Numbered from the stretch's first letter, positions 9,116-18,941 are shown. The stretch: 64,000 nt of DNA from Halomontanus rarus (GCF_017357405.1 NZ_CP071597.1:1426001-1490000), one strand, 5' to 3'. Translations and numbers: made by a program. Notes: generated from the sequence alone by a model not told the origin.

Positions 9116-10036
9116 TCACCTCTCGTCCGTGAATTCCGCCAGACGAGACGTCTCGTCGTCTTTCCACTCGCCGAGTTCCCTCGGGTCGACGTGGACGAAC
9201 ACGTCGTCGACCTCCGGAATTTCCTGGATGCGCTGGACGATATCGGATTCGATGTCGTGGGCCTCGAGGAGCGTGTGGTCGCCCTCGACTTCGACGTGAA
9301 GACTGACGTCGATCTCGGGGCCGACGTAGTGGGCGATGACGTCGTGGACGCCCTCTACCTCAGAGTGAGTGATCGCGCGACGGATGATCTCCCGACGGAG
9401 GTTCTCCGGCGGCGCACCGCCGACGAGGTACTCGATGTTGTCGCGGACGATGTCGACGCCGGAGTAAACGATACCGACGGCCACGGCCACCGCGGCGATC
9501 GGATCGAGGATCGGGAATCCAGCCTGTGCGCCGGCGACGCCGACGAGCGCCGCGCCGGCAGTGAGCACGTCGTTCCGGTTGTCCATCGCCGTCGCGACGA
9601 TCGAGGGCGAGTTGTGTACCTCCCCGATACGCAGGCAGTACCGGTACAGCAGGAACTTCGCTCCGCCGGTGAACGCGAGGATCAGGATCGCCCACGGCCC
9701 CGTCGCGACGGTGACGTCGCCGGTGGACAGCGACTCGAGAGCGCGCCAGAGAATGAGTCCGCCGGCGACGAAGATGGCGACGGCGACGAACAGCGAGACG
9801 AACGGTTCGATGCGTTCGTGGCCGTGGGGGTGCTGGCTGTCCGGCGGCTGGGTCGTCAGGTAGAGGCCGGCGACGATGACGACACTGTAGCCGACGTCGG
9901 TGAGGCTGTTGACGGCCTCGGAGCCGACTGCGAGGCTGCCGGACTGATACCAGACGAGTAGTTTGCCGACGACCAACAACAGGTTGACGCCGAGGACGAC
10001 CAGCCCGACCCGTCGCATCGCCCGCACTCGGTTCAT
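9116..10036 (-). CDS. Cation diffusion facilitator transporter
   Basis: A 306-residue CDF family metal/proton antiporter. Six hydrophobic segments span about residues 10-210. Metal-site motifs are visible in TM2 (SLTDVGYS) and TM5 (DNRNDVLTAG), and the cytoplasmic loop has HPHGHERIEPF. The C-terminal cytoplasmic ferredoxin-like domain is present (HDVIAHYVGPEIDVSLHVEV, EVDDVFVHVDP). In place of the HxxxD pair usual for Zn transporters, TM2 reads NSLTD, so specificity (Zn, Mn or Fe) is uncertain. The ATG at 10036 was preferred over a GTG one codon earlier. Confidence 0.92.
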   Translation of the reverse strand: MNRVRAMRRVGLVVLGVNLLLVVGKLLVWYQSGSLAVGSEAVNSLTDVGYSVVIVAGLYLTTQPPDSQHPHGHERIEPFVSLFVAVAIFVAGGLILWRALESLSTGDVTVATGPWAILILAFTGGAKFLLYRYCLRIGEVHNSPSIVATAMDNRNDVLTAGAALVGVAGAQAGFPILDPIAAVAVAVGIVYSGVDIVRDNIEYLVGGAPPENLRREIIRRAITHSEVEGVHDVIAHYVGPEIDVSLHVEVEGDHTLLEAHDIESDIVQRIQEIPEVDDVFVHVDPRELGEWKDDETSRLAEFTDER

Positions 10037-10137
10037 CACGCCGAGCTATGTGTGGGTGGGGTAAGGGCGTTCCGACGTTGGCGTGGATCTGCCGGCTCGT
10101 GGATTCGAGGGTCGTCTCTGGGGACGGTTCGGAGACC

Positions 10138-10725
10138 TCACTCGTGATCGGGCTCCAGATCTGGATCTGGATCGGAATCGGACTCCAAATCGAGGACGAC
10201 CGCCTCGTTCTCGTCGGAGACCGTCGCCCCGTCCTGACCTGCGAACGCCTCGTGGAGGTGATCGTAGGTCTCTTCGAGCGCTTCGACGATCACCTTGGTG
10301 TCGCCGACGACCGGCATGAAGTTGGTATCGCCCTGCCAGCGCGGGACCACGTGCGTGTGAAGGTGATCGTCGATCGATCCGCCGGCACCGTCGCCGAGGT
10401 TCAAGCCGGTGTTGAAGCCGGCCGGCTCGAAGGCCGACTCGAGCGCCGAGAGGGTCCGTTGTTTCAGGCGAGCGTGATCGAGCAGTCGTGCGTCGGAGAG
10501 GTCGGTATAGTCGCCGGTGTGAGCGTACGGAATCACCATGACGTGGCCCGGGTTGTACGGAGCGTTGTTCAGGAGGACGAACGCGTGGTCGCTTCGAGCG
10601 ACGATCCGGTTCTCCCGATCCGAGTCCCGACCGGGGAGTTCACAGAAGACACACGTCTTGTCGTCACCCTGATCGTCCTCTCGTCGGATCCACTCGATGC
10701 GCCACGGCGCGAATACCTGGTCCAT
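10138..10725 (-). CDS. HIT family protein
   Basis: A 195-residue histidine-triad nucleotide hydrolase or transferase. The triad reads HLHTHVVPR, upstream of which are the nucleotide-binding NNAPYNPGHVMVIPYAH segment and a CVFC zinc-type pair (Cys25, Cys28). The N-terminal FAPWRIEWIRR is typical of archaeal HIT proteins resembling Ap4A phosphorylases. The C-terminus carries an Asp/Ser/Pro-repeat tail encoded by hexanucleotide repeats that is not part of the HIT fold. The substrate is unknown beyond a dinucleoside polyphosphate or adenylylated compound being typical for the family. Confidence 0.92.
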   Translation of the reverse strand: MDQVFAPWRIEWIRREDDQGDDKTCVFCELPGRDSDRENRIVARSDHAFVLLNNAPYNPGHVMVIPYAHTGDYTDLSDARLLDHARLKQRTLSALESAFEPAGFNTGLNLGDGAGGSIDDHLHTHVVPRWQGDTNFMPVVGDTKVIVEALEETYDHLHEAFAGQDGATVSDENEAVVLDLESDSDPDPDLEPDHE

Positions 10726-11002
10726 GATCGATGGACTCGACCGGAGCCCAAAAGTGTTTGAGTGTGGTCGATGTACGCACTCTAGACGCGTGATACCGCA
10801 CCGCTCGAAGCCGGTAATACCAAATTAATTCGCTGTCATTAACCGATAGTTTTCCGTTCAAACGGCCGTATATCGCGTTCTGAACGATATAGAACGTTCT
10901 CGTGGCGTATCTCGCCGAAGTCGCCGCAGTCAGGCGTTTTTTGGGCACAATTCTCGAAATGAAGGATGGGTTTATGATCCCCCTAACGAAAGTAATCTCT
11001 CA
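10726..11002. other. Divergent promoter spacer
   Basis: This 277-base spacer between the divergent HIT and zinc-ribbon genes has no gene. It is AT-richer than its neighbours and holds a bulged palindrome at 10869-10891 and a TATA-like TTTATG at 10971-10976 for the downstream gene. Confidence 0.6.
10971..10976 (+). promoter_or_regulatory. TATA-like box for the zinc-ribbon gene
   Basis: TTTATG sits 27 bases before the ATG at 11003, the spacing expected for a leaderless or near-leaderless archaeal transcript. Confidence 0.55.
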
Positions 11003-11203
11003 ATGGCAACGACAGACAACTCATTTAACGGGATGACCGAACACTGTCCAGAGTGTGAACTGGACACGCTCCACGAAGTGTCCGTCCAGATCAGGACGGA
11101 GAGCCTGAAGAAAGAAAACGCGCAGTTCTCTCGCGAACCGTATCGCGTAACCGAGTGCCAGCAGTGTGGCCACCGCAAGAGTCAGCGGATGAACAACGCC
11201 TAA
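11003..11203 (+). CDS. DUF7835-type zinc beta-ribbon protein
   Basis: A 66-residue protein with two zinc-knuckle CxxC pairs: CPEC at about 15-18 and CQQC at about 53-56, the latter in VTECQQCGHRKSQRM. Such small zinc beta-ribbons are frequent and conserved in haloarchaea and resemble DUF7835. Some related tiny proteins act as transcription or translation factors, but no role is known here. A TATA-like box 27 bases upstream supports the ATG and expression as a separate transcript. Confidence 0.88.
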   Translation: MATTDNSFNGMTEHCPECELDTLHEVSVQIRTESLKKENAQFSREPYRVTECQQCGHRKSQRMNNA

Positions 11204-11363
11204 TACGGACTTACCAGCGTATCGCAGTTCCATATCTCGCACGACCTAAATCCGAGGAGAGCCTTCTGTCTCGGATCGACTCGCCACGGAACGTTTCGGT
11301 GATGCGAGGAAGCGGAAAAACAGGAATAGGAATAGAACTGAAAACAGACACCGACTCCAGGGG

Positions 11364-12257
11364 CTACTCGGTCGTCACTTCACAGCCGTCTTCGGTGATG
11401 ATGATCGTGTGCTCTTTCTGACTCACGAGAAAGCCGTCGTCCTCTTTGAGAACCGGATAGCCGTGGACCACACTGCTGGACTTCAGCCGGCGGAGCGCCA
11501 TCTCCGGTCGATCCGTCTCGAGCCACCGGGTCGCGAACGGCAGCGTTCGGAACTCCTCGGTGATCTGGGAGAGCGCCTCCCGCGCCTGTCGGTTGCGCAC
11601 CGACCGCTCGTGCTCGAGCGAGTAGATCTCCTCGGAACTGCCCTCCGTTACCTTGCCGCTTCCGTCGGTCGCGAACGGTTCGATCGCGACGACGTCACCC
11701 ACCTCCAGGGTCGTCCCCTGAGAGACGGCGCGATTCGGGATGTTCGGCGCAGTGTGCTGTTCCCAGTGGCCCAGCCCGTGGCCCGTGAGGTTCACGACGG
11801 GGTTGAAGCCGTAGCCGTCGATCACGCCCTCGATCTCGGCACCGATGTCTCCGGTGTTCACGCCGGGTTCGATGACGTCGATCGCGGCCTCGAGGGCCTG
11901 TTCGGAGGCTTCGGCGAGTTCGTCGTGGCCCGAGAGGTCGACGGTGATGGCAGTGTCCGCAAGCCAGCCGTCGACGTGGACCCCGATGTCGAGGTTGATC
12001 ATCTCCTCGCCGAACGTCGACTCGTCGTCGATCGACGGCGTGGCGTGAGCGGCCTCCTCGTCGATCGAAATGTTCACCGGAAACGCCGGTTGGCCTCCCA
12101 ACTCGCGGATACGATCTTCGGCGTACTCGGCGATCTCGAGGTGGCTCACGCCGACCTCGACACGATCCGCGGTTTCCTCGCGAACCTGCGAGAGGATCCG
12201 ACCCGCTTCGCGATGCTTCTCGTACTGCTCGGACTCGAGGTCGACCTCGCTACTCAT
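11364..12257 (-). CDS. map: Type II methionyl aminopeptidase
   Basis: A 297-residue metallo-aminopeptidase that removes N-terminal Met from nascent proteins. The two-metal site is complete: Asp in INLDIGVHVDG, Asp in LADTAITVD, His in GHGLGHWEQH, Glu in VAIEPF and Glu in QKEHTII. The insert between the last two ligands (about 60 residues with a short helical domain) marks the type II class used by archaea and eukaryotes. Full family length. The start MSSEVDLESEQYEK matches the typical archaeal beginning. Confidence 0.96.
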   Translation of the reverse strand: MSSEVDLESEQYEKHREAGRILSQVREETADRVEVGVSHLEIAEYAEDRIRELGGQPAFPVNISIDEEAAHATPSIDDESTFGEEMINLDIGVHVDGWLADTAITVDLSGHDELAEASEQALEAAIDVIEPGVNTGDIGAEIEGVIDGYGFNPVVNLTGHGLGHWEQHTAPNIPNRAVSQGTTLEVGDVVAIEPFATDGSGKVTEGSSEEIYSLEHERSVRNRQAREALSQITEEFRTLPFATRWLETDRPEMALRRLKSSSVVHGYPVLKEDDGFLVSQKEHTIIITEDGCEVTTE

Positions 12258-12353
12258 GGCCCCCCATTATACCGGTCAGCAAAAAGAGGTTGCGTCTCCC
12301 ACCCGTTCTGTCCGCCGAATATCTCGTCGACCGAACCCGTCGACTGACGGCTG

Positions 12354-12494
12354 TTAGCGGTCCCGGCGCACACCGTTCCCGGACGGTTCGTCGATCCACT
12401 CGCAGTCCGGACAGGCGTCGACCCCCTGAACGTTCGAGAGAATCGCCTTACAGTCCGGACATCGTCGCACGGTGTGCTGGGGCTGTCGAAGCAT
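12354..12494 (-). CDS. Small double-CPDC zinc-ribbon protein
   Basis: A 46-residue protein with two CPDC motifs, at residues 12-15 and 28-31, separated by 12 residues. This spacing is typical of the haloarchaeal small CPxCG zinc-finger proteins. The reading frame is closed by TAA at 12354 and starts at ATG 12494. It lies between the MetAP and isoaspartyl peptidase genes on the same strand. Function is unknown; roles in regulation, biofilm or swarming have been reported for some members of this broad group in Haloferax. Confidence 0.75.
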   Translation of the reverse strand: MLRQPQHTVRRCPDCKAILSNVQGVDACPDCEWIDEPSGNGVRRDR

Positions 12495-12600
12495 CGAACC
12501 GATCGACGGGATCGACGATATTAAAACCAACCGACGACGATTGTCGAAACAGTTGCGGGGCTGACTCGGCCGGTGTTCGTCCGAACGCTGGAACTACCGA

Positions 12601-13557
12601 TTACCGATTTTCGTGCGCGTACGCCGTCTGCATCGCGTCGCTGTTGAACGCCGAGCCGACCGTCCCGTCGGAGTCGACCGCGATGACGCCCGCACTCGAG
12701 CCGGTGTGTTCCGCGAACTCCTCGATCGCGAGGTCGCAGGCGGGTTGCGCCTCGAATCCGTCCTCGACGTGCCGGGCGGCCCGACGGGAGAGCGTCACAC
12801 GGGCGATGTCTTCGCCAGCGCCGGTCGCGCTCACCGCCGCGGCTGGACAGCAGTAGTACCCCGCCCCGACCTGTGGAACGTCGCCGACCCGTCCCGCGAG
12901 GGCGAGCCAGCGACCGCCCGTCGAGGTCGCCGCGGCCAGCCGTTCCCCGTCGAAGGCGACCGCGCCGACGGTGTCGTGGTCGAGGTCGGACGTGGAACCC
13001 CGTTCGTGGTCCGGGTCAGTGTCGCCGTCGCTATCGACACCCACCCCAACCCCATCCTCGCGTCCGCCGGGATCGGTCCGACCGAACCGATCTCGGATCC
13101 ACTCGAGGTGGCTCCGAGTATCGCCGCTCGGCGGCGTTAGCTCGTTCCAGCGCTCGCGGGTCCGATCGCTCCAGAGATCGGCGTCCGTCCGAACGCCGTA
13201 TGCGTCGGCGAGCGAAACGGCGTGCTCCCCGGAGACGAACACGTGCGGCGTCTCCGTCATAACCACGCGGGCCACCGAGACCGCGTGTTCGACGCCGGGC
13301 ATCGAACAGACCGCACCGACCTCGCGGTCGTCGGTCATGATCCCCGCATCGGTCCGGATCACGCCATCGCTCTGGACGGCGCTTCCGACGCCGGCGTTGA
13401 ACCGCGGCGACGCCTCGAGGTGGCGAACGGCCGTTTCGACGCCCTCGACCGGGGACTCGGCCGCCGAACCCGCCCGCGCCGCGTCCTCGAGGACGGCCTG
13501 TCTCGACTCCGGTTCGTCGGGGCTGCCACCGGCACCGCCGTGGACGAGTACGTTCAT
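12601..13557 (-). CDS. Isoaspartyl peptidase/L-asparaginase (Ntn hydrolase)
   Basis: A 318-residue plant-type asparaginase family protein that is expected to self-cleave into two chains. The HGGAGG motif stands at 6-11 and the new N-terminal nucleophile is the Thr in HDTVGAVAFD, with the downstream substrate site STGGR. Just before that Thr is a Gly/Val/Asp-rich linker of about 30 residues, which is the region lost or loosened on maturation. Such enzymes hydrolyse isoaspartyl dipeptides or Asn. Start at ATG 13557 (MNVLVHGGAGG) matches the family. It is 106 bases upstream of the small zinc-ribbon gene on the same strand. Confidence 0.93.
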   Translation of the reverse strand: MNVLVHGGAGGSPDEPESRQAVLEDAARAGSAAESPVEGVETAVRHLEASPRFNAGVGSAVQSDGVIRTDAGIMTDDREVGAVCSMPGVEHAVSVARVVMTETPHVFVSGEHAVSLADAYGVRTDADLWSDRTRERWNELTPPSGDTRSHLEWIRDRFGRTDPGGREDGVGVGVDSDGDTDPDHERGSTSDLDHDTVGAVAFDGERLAAATSTGGRWLALAGRVGDVPQVGAGYYCCPAAAVSATGAGEDIARVTLSRRAARHVEDGFEAQPACDLAIEEFAEHTGSSAGVIAVDSDGTVGSAFNSDAMQTAYAHENR

Positions 13558-13721
13558 AGAAGGGTCTCGATGTGGATCGGGGAATAGCTTCGGAAGGACG
13601 TACCGGAAGTTGCGGCTGTGACGCCGTCGAACTCAGGCGGGTGTAAAGCGCTCGAGAACTCGTTCGCTCGAGAGCGATCATCACTACCTTTACCACGGGT
13701 GCTCGAGTATCGGTGACGACG

Positions 13722-13973
13722 ATGACGCCAGTGCTGCTCGCCGGGTTCTGTACGTCGATGGCCGCGATAGCCCTCGGGAAACTGGCACTGGCGAACGATC
13801 GGGACGGCGTCGATATCGGAACGGCCGCGGTCGTGACCGGGATCGCTGCAGTGACACTCTGCTGGGCGGTCGTCGACGCCGCCGGTTCGATCACCGCCGT
13901 GGCGGTCGCACTCGCCGTCGTGGGCCTCGGTAGTATCGCCGTGGGACTCGGATTGATCACGAGAAACTGGTAG
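13722..13973 (+). CDS. Small membrane protein
   Basis: An 83-residue protein with three hydrophobic segments (about 3-22, 35-55 and 58-77) and short polar turns, ending RNW. No family was recognised. The ATG at 13722 is three codons after a possible GTG start at 13713. It sits alone, divergent from the asparaginase-type gene. An imperfect TATA-like TTTACC lies about 30 bases upstream. Confidence 0.6.
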   Translation: MTPVLLAGFCTSMAAIALGKLALANDRDGVDIGTAAVVTGIAAVTLCWAVVDAAGSITAVAVALAVVGLGSIAVGLGLITRNW

Positions 13974-14088
13974 CGGCCGATCCTTCCACGAAGTGTGATT
14001 GTGCATACCGGTACAGTCTCGAGTAACAACACAACACCCGTCCAGTGAGCGTGGCAGGGAGTACTTTCGTAGAAGCAAATGGTAGCCC

Positions 14089-14094
14089 TTTTAC
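14089..14094 (+). promoter_or_regulatory. TATA-like box for icd
   Basis: TTTTAC lies 26-31 bases before the ATG at 14120, which supports that start and a leaderless icd transcript. Confidence 0.5.
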
Positions 14095-14119
14095 CGCCCT
14101 CTGCAAATCATCAAACGAG

Positions 14120-15388
<1,269 letters not shown>

Positions 15389-15416
15389 ATCGGCCTCGAG
15401 CGGTATTCAGTTCGAT

Positions 15417-15432
15417 AGTTCGTTTTTTATCT
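15417..15432 (+). terminator. Probable T-rich terminator after icd
   Basis: Six consecutive T (15423-15428) stand 35 bases after the icd stop in otherwise GC-rich sequence. This matches the T-run type of archaeal terminator; no strong hairpin precedes it. Confidence 0.5.
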
Positions 15433-15620
15433 GCGATCCGGAGCACTGTCGAGTGGTCGCTGTCGAACCGAAGCGACGCTCGAGCGTCTCGGGAATAGAG
15501 TCACCCGAACGGTCACCACCTCGGCGGGGCGACCCCGAACGAGCGACGCGACGTCCGCCAATCGCATCCAGAAACGGTGGTGGGTTCGAACGCGAGAGTG
15601 CCTGTGGTATCGGCCGTCGA

Positions 15621-15788
15621 CTACCGGCCGACGTCGGGAATCCGACAGCCACAGGGACCGAAGGCCCGATCGGACGGCCCTCTCACGGTCACCTGGAATA
15701 CCGGGTCCCCGCAGTTCGGACACGTGTGAGTCGGAGCCTCGTCGGACGCCTCGAGATCGGGCCCGTCGTCCTCGGTCACGCGAACCAC
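15621..15788 (-). CDS. Small CPxCG-type zinc-ribbon protein
   Basis: A 55-residue protein beginning at GTG 15788. After an acidic N-terminal stretch it carries CPNCG at residues 23-27 and a second knuckle CGC at 46-48 in FGPCGCRIPD. The C-rich ends with a conserved-looking middle (GDPVFQVTVRG) look like a zinc beta-ribbon that keeps three or four ligands. No ATG is available in frame before a stop, so the GTG is the best start but not certain. The 440 bases upstream of it contain the structured element described below, which could belong to its leader on this strand. Confidence 0.6.
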   Translation of the reverse strand: MVRVTEDDGPDLEASDEAPTHTCPNCGDPVFQVTVRGPSDRAFGPCGCRIPDVGR

Positions 15789-16224
15789 CGGATCGCCCGC
15801 GGTGACTCTCGGTGAGCGATGGTTCTCGGTTGGGAGTGATACGCCGGTCGTGCGAGACGTTTATGTCTCGGGAGAAGCAATGTAATCATGGCTTCAAACC
15901 GCTCGTTTGGAAGCCACGTCTCGGGTGTTGGCGCACCCGGGGCATTTCAGCGCATGCCCCCTGCGTCCGTTTTGGATCGGTGGCTTCCACCTAAATGTTA
16001 CTCCTGTAGGGACATATACCTATTGGAACTAGTCACCATCGCCGGTGCGTCGAGAGACGCCTAGAAGTCTCGAGGCGACCGATCGAACCCCCTATCCGCA
16101 GTCGGTTCGTCGATCGTCGAGACTGGTCTCTCGTAACGAACGAAACGAGTCGAACAGGGAGCGAATCGACGACTCGAGCCCGTCTTTCTATCGTCACGGA
16201 ACGTCCTCCGACGCCTCCGTACTC
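15789..16224. other. Gene-free, hairpin-rich spacer
   Basis: No coding sequence is supported in this 436-base spacer. Its first half (15853-15989) is dense with perfect inverted repeats. The second half is an AT-poor stretch with scattered CGAG/CTCG repeats and no clear feature. Confidence 0.6.
15853..15989. ncRNA. Candidate structured RNA or cis-regulatory element
   Basis: Strand is undecided. Perfect stems: CGAGAC 15853-15858 with GTCTCG 15865-15870; TGGCTTC 15889-15895 with GAAGCCA 15910-15916; CGGGTG 15922-15927 with CACCCG 15934-15939; and GGGGCAT 15939-15945 with ATGCCCC 15954-15960 (sharing one base). A 10-base stem pairs TGGAAGCCAC 15908-15917 with GTGGCTTCCA 15980-15989 and encloses the two middle hairpins. 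This long stem excludes the second hairpin, so two alternative folds exist. No known RNA family was recognised. Read on the minus strand it lies upstream of the zinc-ribbon gene at 15621-15788; on the plus strand nothing follows it. Confidence 0.4.
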
Positions 16225-17115
16225 TCACTCCGGACTGCTTTCCGACGGGGGCGATTCCAGACTCCCGTCTCCGTCGCCGTTCCCGTTTCGCACCAGTCCA
16301 CCCGCCGGAACAGCGGGCGACGCCGACCGCGGCAGATACCGGTCGACCGCAGCGACGACCGTTTCGTCGACGGCCTCACTCTGACCCTCGAACGTCAGGT
16401 CGTCGCGCCACCCCGACGATCGAAGCAGGACGAGGTCCGGATCGTCACCATCCCCGACGTAGTACCCGCCGAACGCCGACCACTCGAGCAGCTTCGCCCC
16501 GAACCGCGACTCGAACAGGAGGCCGCGGTCGGTGAGGGTGACGGACCGCCGAGGCTCGAGGGCGACCGCGAGCGGGCCCAGTGCGACGAGCAGGTAGACG
16601 TACGTCGCGTCTCGGACGACGGCCACGATTCCCAACGCGAGCAGCGAGACGCCGAACGCGGCGTTGAGAGCGCGGAGCCGACGCGACACCGTCCGGTCGG
16701 CGATCTCCGGGAGCGAGGCGAGCCGTTCACAGCCGTCCTCGAGCGCTCGCCGCGCGTGACGCGTCTCTGCGCCGTGGCGGAGCCAGGTCCAGCCGAGGAA
16801 CGCGACGATCGAGAGGACGAGACCGGGTCCGAGTACGGTTCCGGACCGCTCAACCGCGACGGCGATCGTCGCGACGACACCCGCGGCCGGCAGGACGAGC
16901 AACGGGATCGCGCGTCGGCGGTGGCGGAAGCGTTCGACCTCGTGAGGGGCACCGGCGACCGCCAGCGCCGCGAGGACACCGAGCAGAAGGGCGGCCGACA
17001 CGACGATCGCCGGCGACGGCCGGTCGAACGCGACGGCGCTCAGGACGAGCCCCGTCGCACCGATCCCGCCAGCGTACGCGCCAGCACCGATGGCGGCGAT
17101 AGATCGACCGTACAT
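16225..17115 (-). CDS. Membrane protein with PH-like C-terminal region
   Basis: A 296-residue protein with four hydrophobic segments in two pairs at the N-terminus (about 3-52 and 68-110) and a third pair near 150-195. A soluble tail follows that looks like a bacterial-PH-type strand set (RRSVTLTDRGLLFESRFGAK, EWSAFGGYYVGDGDDP). I recognise no named family beyond this haloarchaeal membrane/PH pattern, which also appears in the 45903-46748 gene. Start ATG 17115 begins MYGRSIAAIG; further upstream the frame is only the shadow of its neighbour. It is convergent with nothing and stands 68 bases from the E1-alpha stop. Confidence 0.7.
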   Translation of the reverse strand: MYGRSIAAIGAGAYAGGIGATGLVLSAVAFDRPSPAIVVSAALLLGVLAALAVAGAPHEVERFRHRRRAIPLLVLPAAGVVATIAVAVERSGTVLGPGLVLSIVAFLGWTWLRHGAETRHARRALEDGCERLASLPEIADRTVSRRLRALNAAFGVSLLALGIVAVVRDATYVYLLVALGPLAVALEPRRSVTLTDRGLLFESRFGAKLLEWSAFGGYYVGDGDDPDLVLLRSSGWRDDLTFEGQSEAVDETVVAAVDRYLPRSASPAVPAGGLVRNGNGDGDGSLESPPSESSPE

Positions 17116-17183
17116 ACGCGCATAGATGTCAGGACAGAATAAAAAGATGGCGTCCGACCGACGTGACGCGACCGCTCGAGCGC

Positions 17184-18305
17184 TCACTCGTCTCGAGTCA
17201 ACGTTTCGTCGCCGTACCGCTCTCGCAGTTCCTCGAACCCAGTTCGTTGCTCCTCGAGTCGGTCGGTCGGCTCGTCGTAGACGTACTCGAACATCGCCTC
17301 GGGGTCGCTCTCGAACGATTCCGCGGCGTCGACCGCGTCCGCCACGCGCTCCTCGACTCGCGTCTCGATGGCGTCGATTCTCTCGTCGTCGAGCCGGCCG
17401 GTCTCTCGCAGGTACCGCTCGAGGCGGTCGATCGGGTCCTTTGCGCGCCACGCCTCGACCTCGCTCTCCTCCCGATAGACCGAGGGGTCGTCAGCGGTGG
17501 TGTGGGCCCCGTAGCGGTAGGTGAGCGTCTCGATCAGCGTCGGTCGTCGCTGCTCGTCGCTTGGCGCTCGAGCCTTCCGGACCGCCTGTCGGGTCACCTC
17601 GTAGACCGCGAGGGGGTCCATCCCGTCGACCTGTACGCCCGCGAAACCGTAGGCCGCCGCCTTGCCCGCGATCGTCGGACTGGCCGTCTGGAGCTCTCTG
17701 GGAACCGAGATGGCCCACCGGTTGTTGTGACAGACGAAGACCGTCGGCGTGTCGAAGACGCCGGCGAAGTTGAGCCCCTCGTGGAAGTCGCCCTCGCTGG
17801 TTGCCCCGTCGCCGAAGTGGCAGCAGAAGACTGCGTCGTCGCCGCGGTAGCGGGCGGCCATCCCCATTCCGGTGACGTGCGGGATGTGACTCCCGATGGA
17901 GATGTTCAGCGGGAAGACGTTGATATCGGCGAGGGCGGCGTTGCCCGCCTCGTGGCCCATCCAGTAGGTGAGGTAGGATTCGATCTCGCCCCGGGAGAGG
18001 ACCGCGCCGTGTTCGCGGTACTGGTAGGCGATCCAGTCGTCGGCGGCGAGGGCGTACGTCGAGCCCACCTGCGTCGCCTCCTGCCCGGCCAGCGAGGCGT
18101 AGGTCCCGATCCGTCCCTGCCGCTGCAGGCTGATCGCCCGCTCGTCGAAGCGGCGGTACAGTCGCATGTCGGCGTACATCCCGCGGAGCGTCTCGTCCGA
18201 AAGGTCCGGCTCGTAGCCGTCGATCGGTTGCCCGTCGACCGACAGTACCTGTACCGGCTCCTCCGGCACGTCGCTCGAGCGGTCCACGTTCCAACTACCC
18301 TCCAT
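17184..18305 (-). CDS. TPP-dependent dehydrogenase E1 alpha subunit, unpaired
   Basis: A 373-residue alpha subunit of a 2-oxoacid dehydrogenase (pyruvate or branched-chain type), which decarboxylates the 2-oxoacid on thiamine pyrophosphate. The TPP motif is complete: GDGATSEGDFHEGLNFAG followed by HNNRWAISV. Substrate-channel and phosphorylation-loop segments RYGAHTTADDPS are present. The partner beta subunit, E2 and E3 normally sit next to it, but no such gene lies anywhere in this window. ATG 18305 begins MEGSWNVDRSS; a GTG-like start five codons earlier is less likely. A winged-helix regulator lies 184 bases upstream on the same strand. Confidence 0.92.
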   Translation of the reverse strand: MEGSWNVDRSSDVPEEPVQVLSVDGQPIDGYEPDLSDETLRGMYADMRLYRRFDERAISLQRQGRIGTYASLAGQEATQVGSTYALAADDWIAYQYREHGAVLSRGEIESYLTYWMGHEAGNAALADINVFPLNISIGSHIPHVTGMGMAARYRGDDAVFCCHFGDGATSEGDFHEGLNFAGVFDTPTVFVCHNNRWAISVPRELQTASPTIAGKAAAYGFAGVQVDGMDPLAVYEVTRQAVRKARAPSDEQRRPTLIETLTYRYGAHTTADDPSVYREESEVEAWRAKDPIDRLERYLRETGRLDDERIDAIETRVEERVADAVDAAESFESDPEAMFEYVYDEPTDRLEEQRTGFEELRERYGDETLTRDE

Positions 18306-18489
18306 GGTGGCTCCACGCACGGCGGTCTCAAGAAGTGCGGGGTCGGTACGCCGAGACGCCGCGAGAATTCCCAGTGCTGTTCACGGTCCGCACTGCGAGG
18401 GAGACCAACATCGAGAGTCCGGTATTCCCCGGCAGTCGACGCTCGAAAGCGCACCCGGTGACGAACGCCGGTGCGTCGGGACCGACCGG

Positions 18490-18864
18490 CTATCCGTACG
18501 TCTCGAGCGACTCCCACTCCCGTCGAAGCAGTTCGCGACGTCCGTGCTCGAGGATCGCCTCTCCCATCGCGCTGGCTCGGTAGTACGAGTACAGCCCGCG
18601 GTTGCTCGGCGTCTTTCGGTTCCGATTCTCGACGAGACCGACGTCGATCAGCTCGTCGAGGTGGTAGCGAAGCGTATTTCCCCGAACGCCGAGTTCCTCG
18701 CGCAGTTCGGTCGCGCTCATGTCCCCCTCCTCGACGAGCGCATTCAGGATTCGAACGCGATGTTCGTTCCCGATCGCGCGTTGCATCTCGAGGTACGCCT
18801 CGAGCGGAAGGATGCTGTGCTCGGGAAGGAGTCCTCGCTCTTCATCGTCAGACGTACCAGCCAT
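18490..18864 (-). CDS. ArsR-like winged-helix regulator
   Basis: A 124-residue DNA-binding protein with one winged helix-turn-helix domain at about 35-100: QRAIGNEHRVRILNALVEEG, the recognition region SATELREELGVRGNTLRYHL, and a wing from NRNRKTPSNRGLYSYY. It resembles haloarchaeal helix-turn-helix domain-containing (ArsR/GntR-type) regulators without an obvious metal or ligand site. The ATG at 18864 was chosen as the first start before the HTH. It probably controls itself and perhaps the E1-alpha gene downstream. Confidence 0.85.
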   Translation of the reverse strand: MAGTSDDEERGLLPEHSILPLEAYLEMQRAIGNEHRVRILNALVEEGDMSATELREELGVRGNTLRYHLDELIDVGLVENRNRKTPSNRGLYSYYRASAMGEAILEHGRRELLRREWESLETYG

Positions 18865-18941
18865 ACGAGGATCCTGAACTCGGAGCACAGTAAGCACCCA
18901 CCTCAGCCCTTCCTGATATCGCGTGACTTTATCTAAATTGA

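Noticed and set aside
15389..15620. Possible tRNA at GGTTCGAACGCG near 15584
   Set aside because: The T-loop-like string has no matching acceptor, D or anticodon stems around it.
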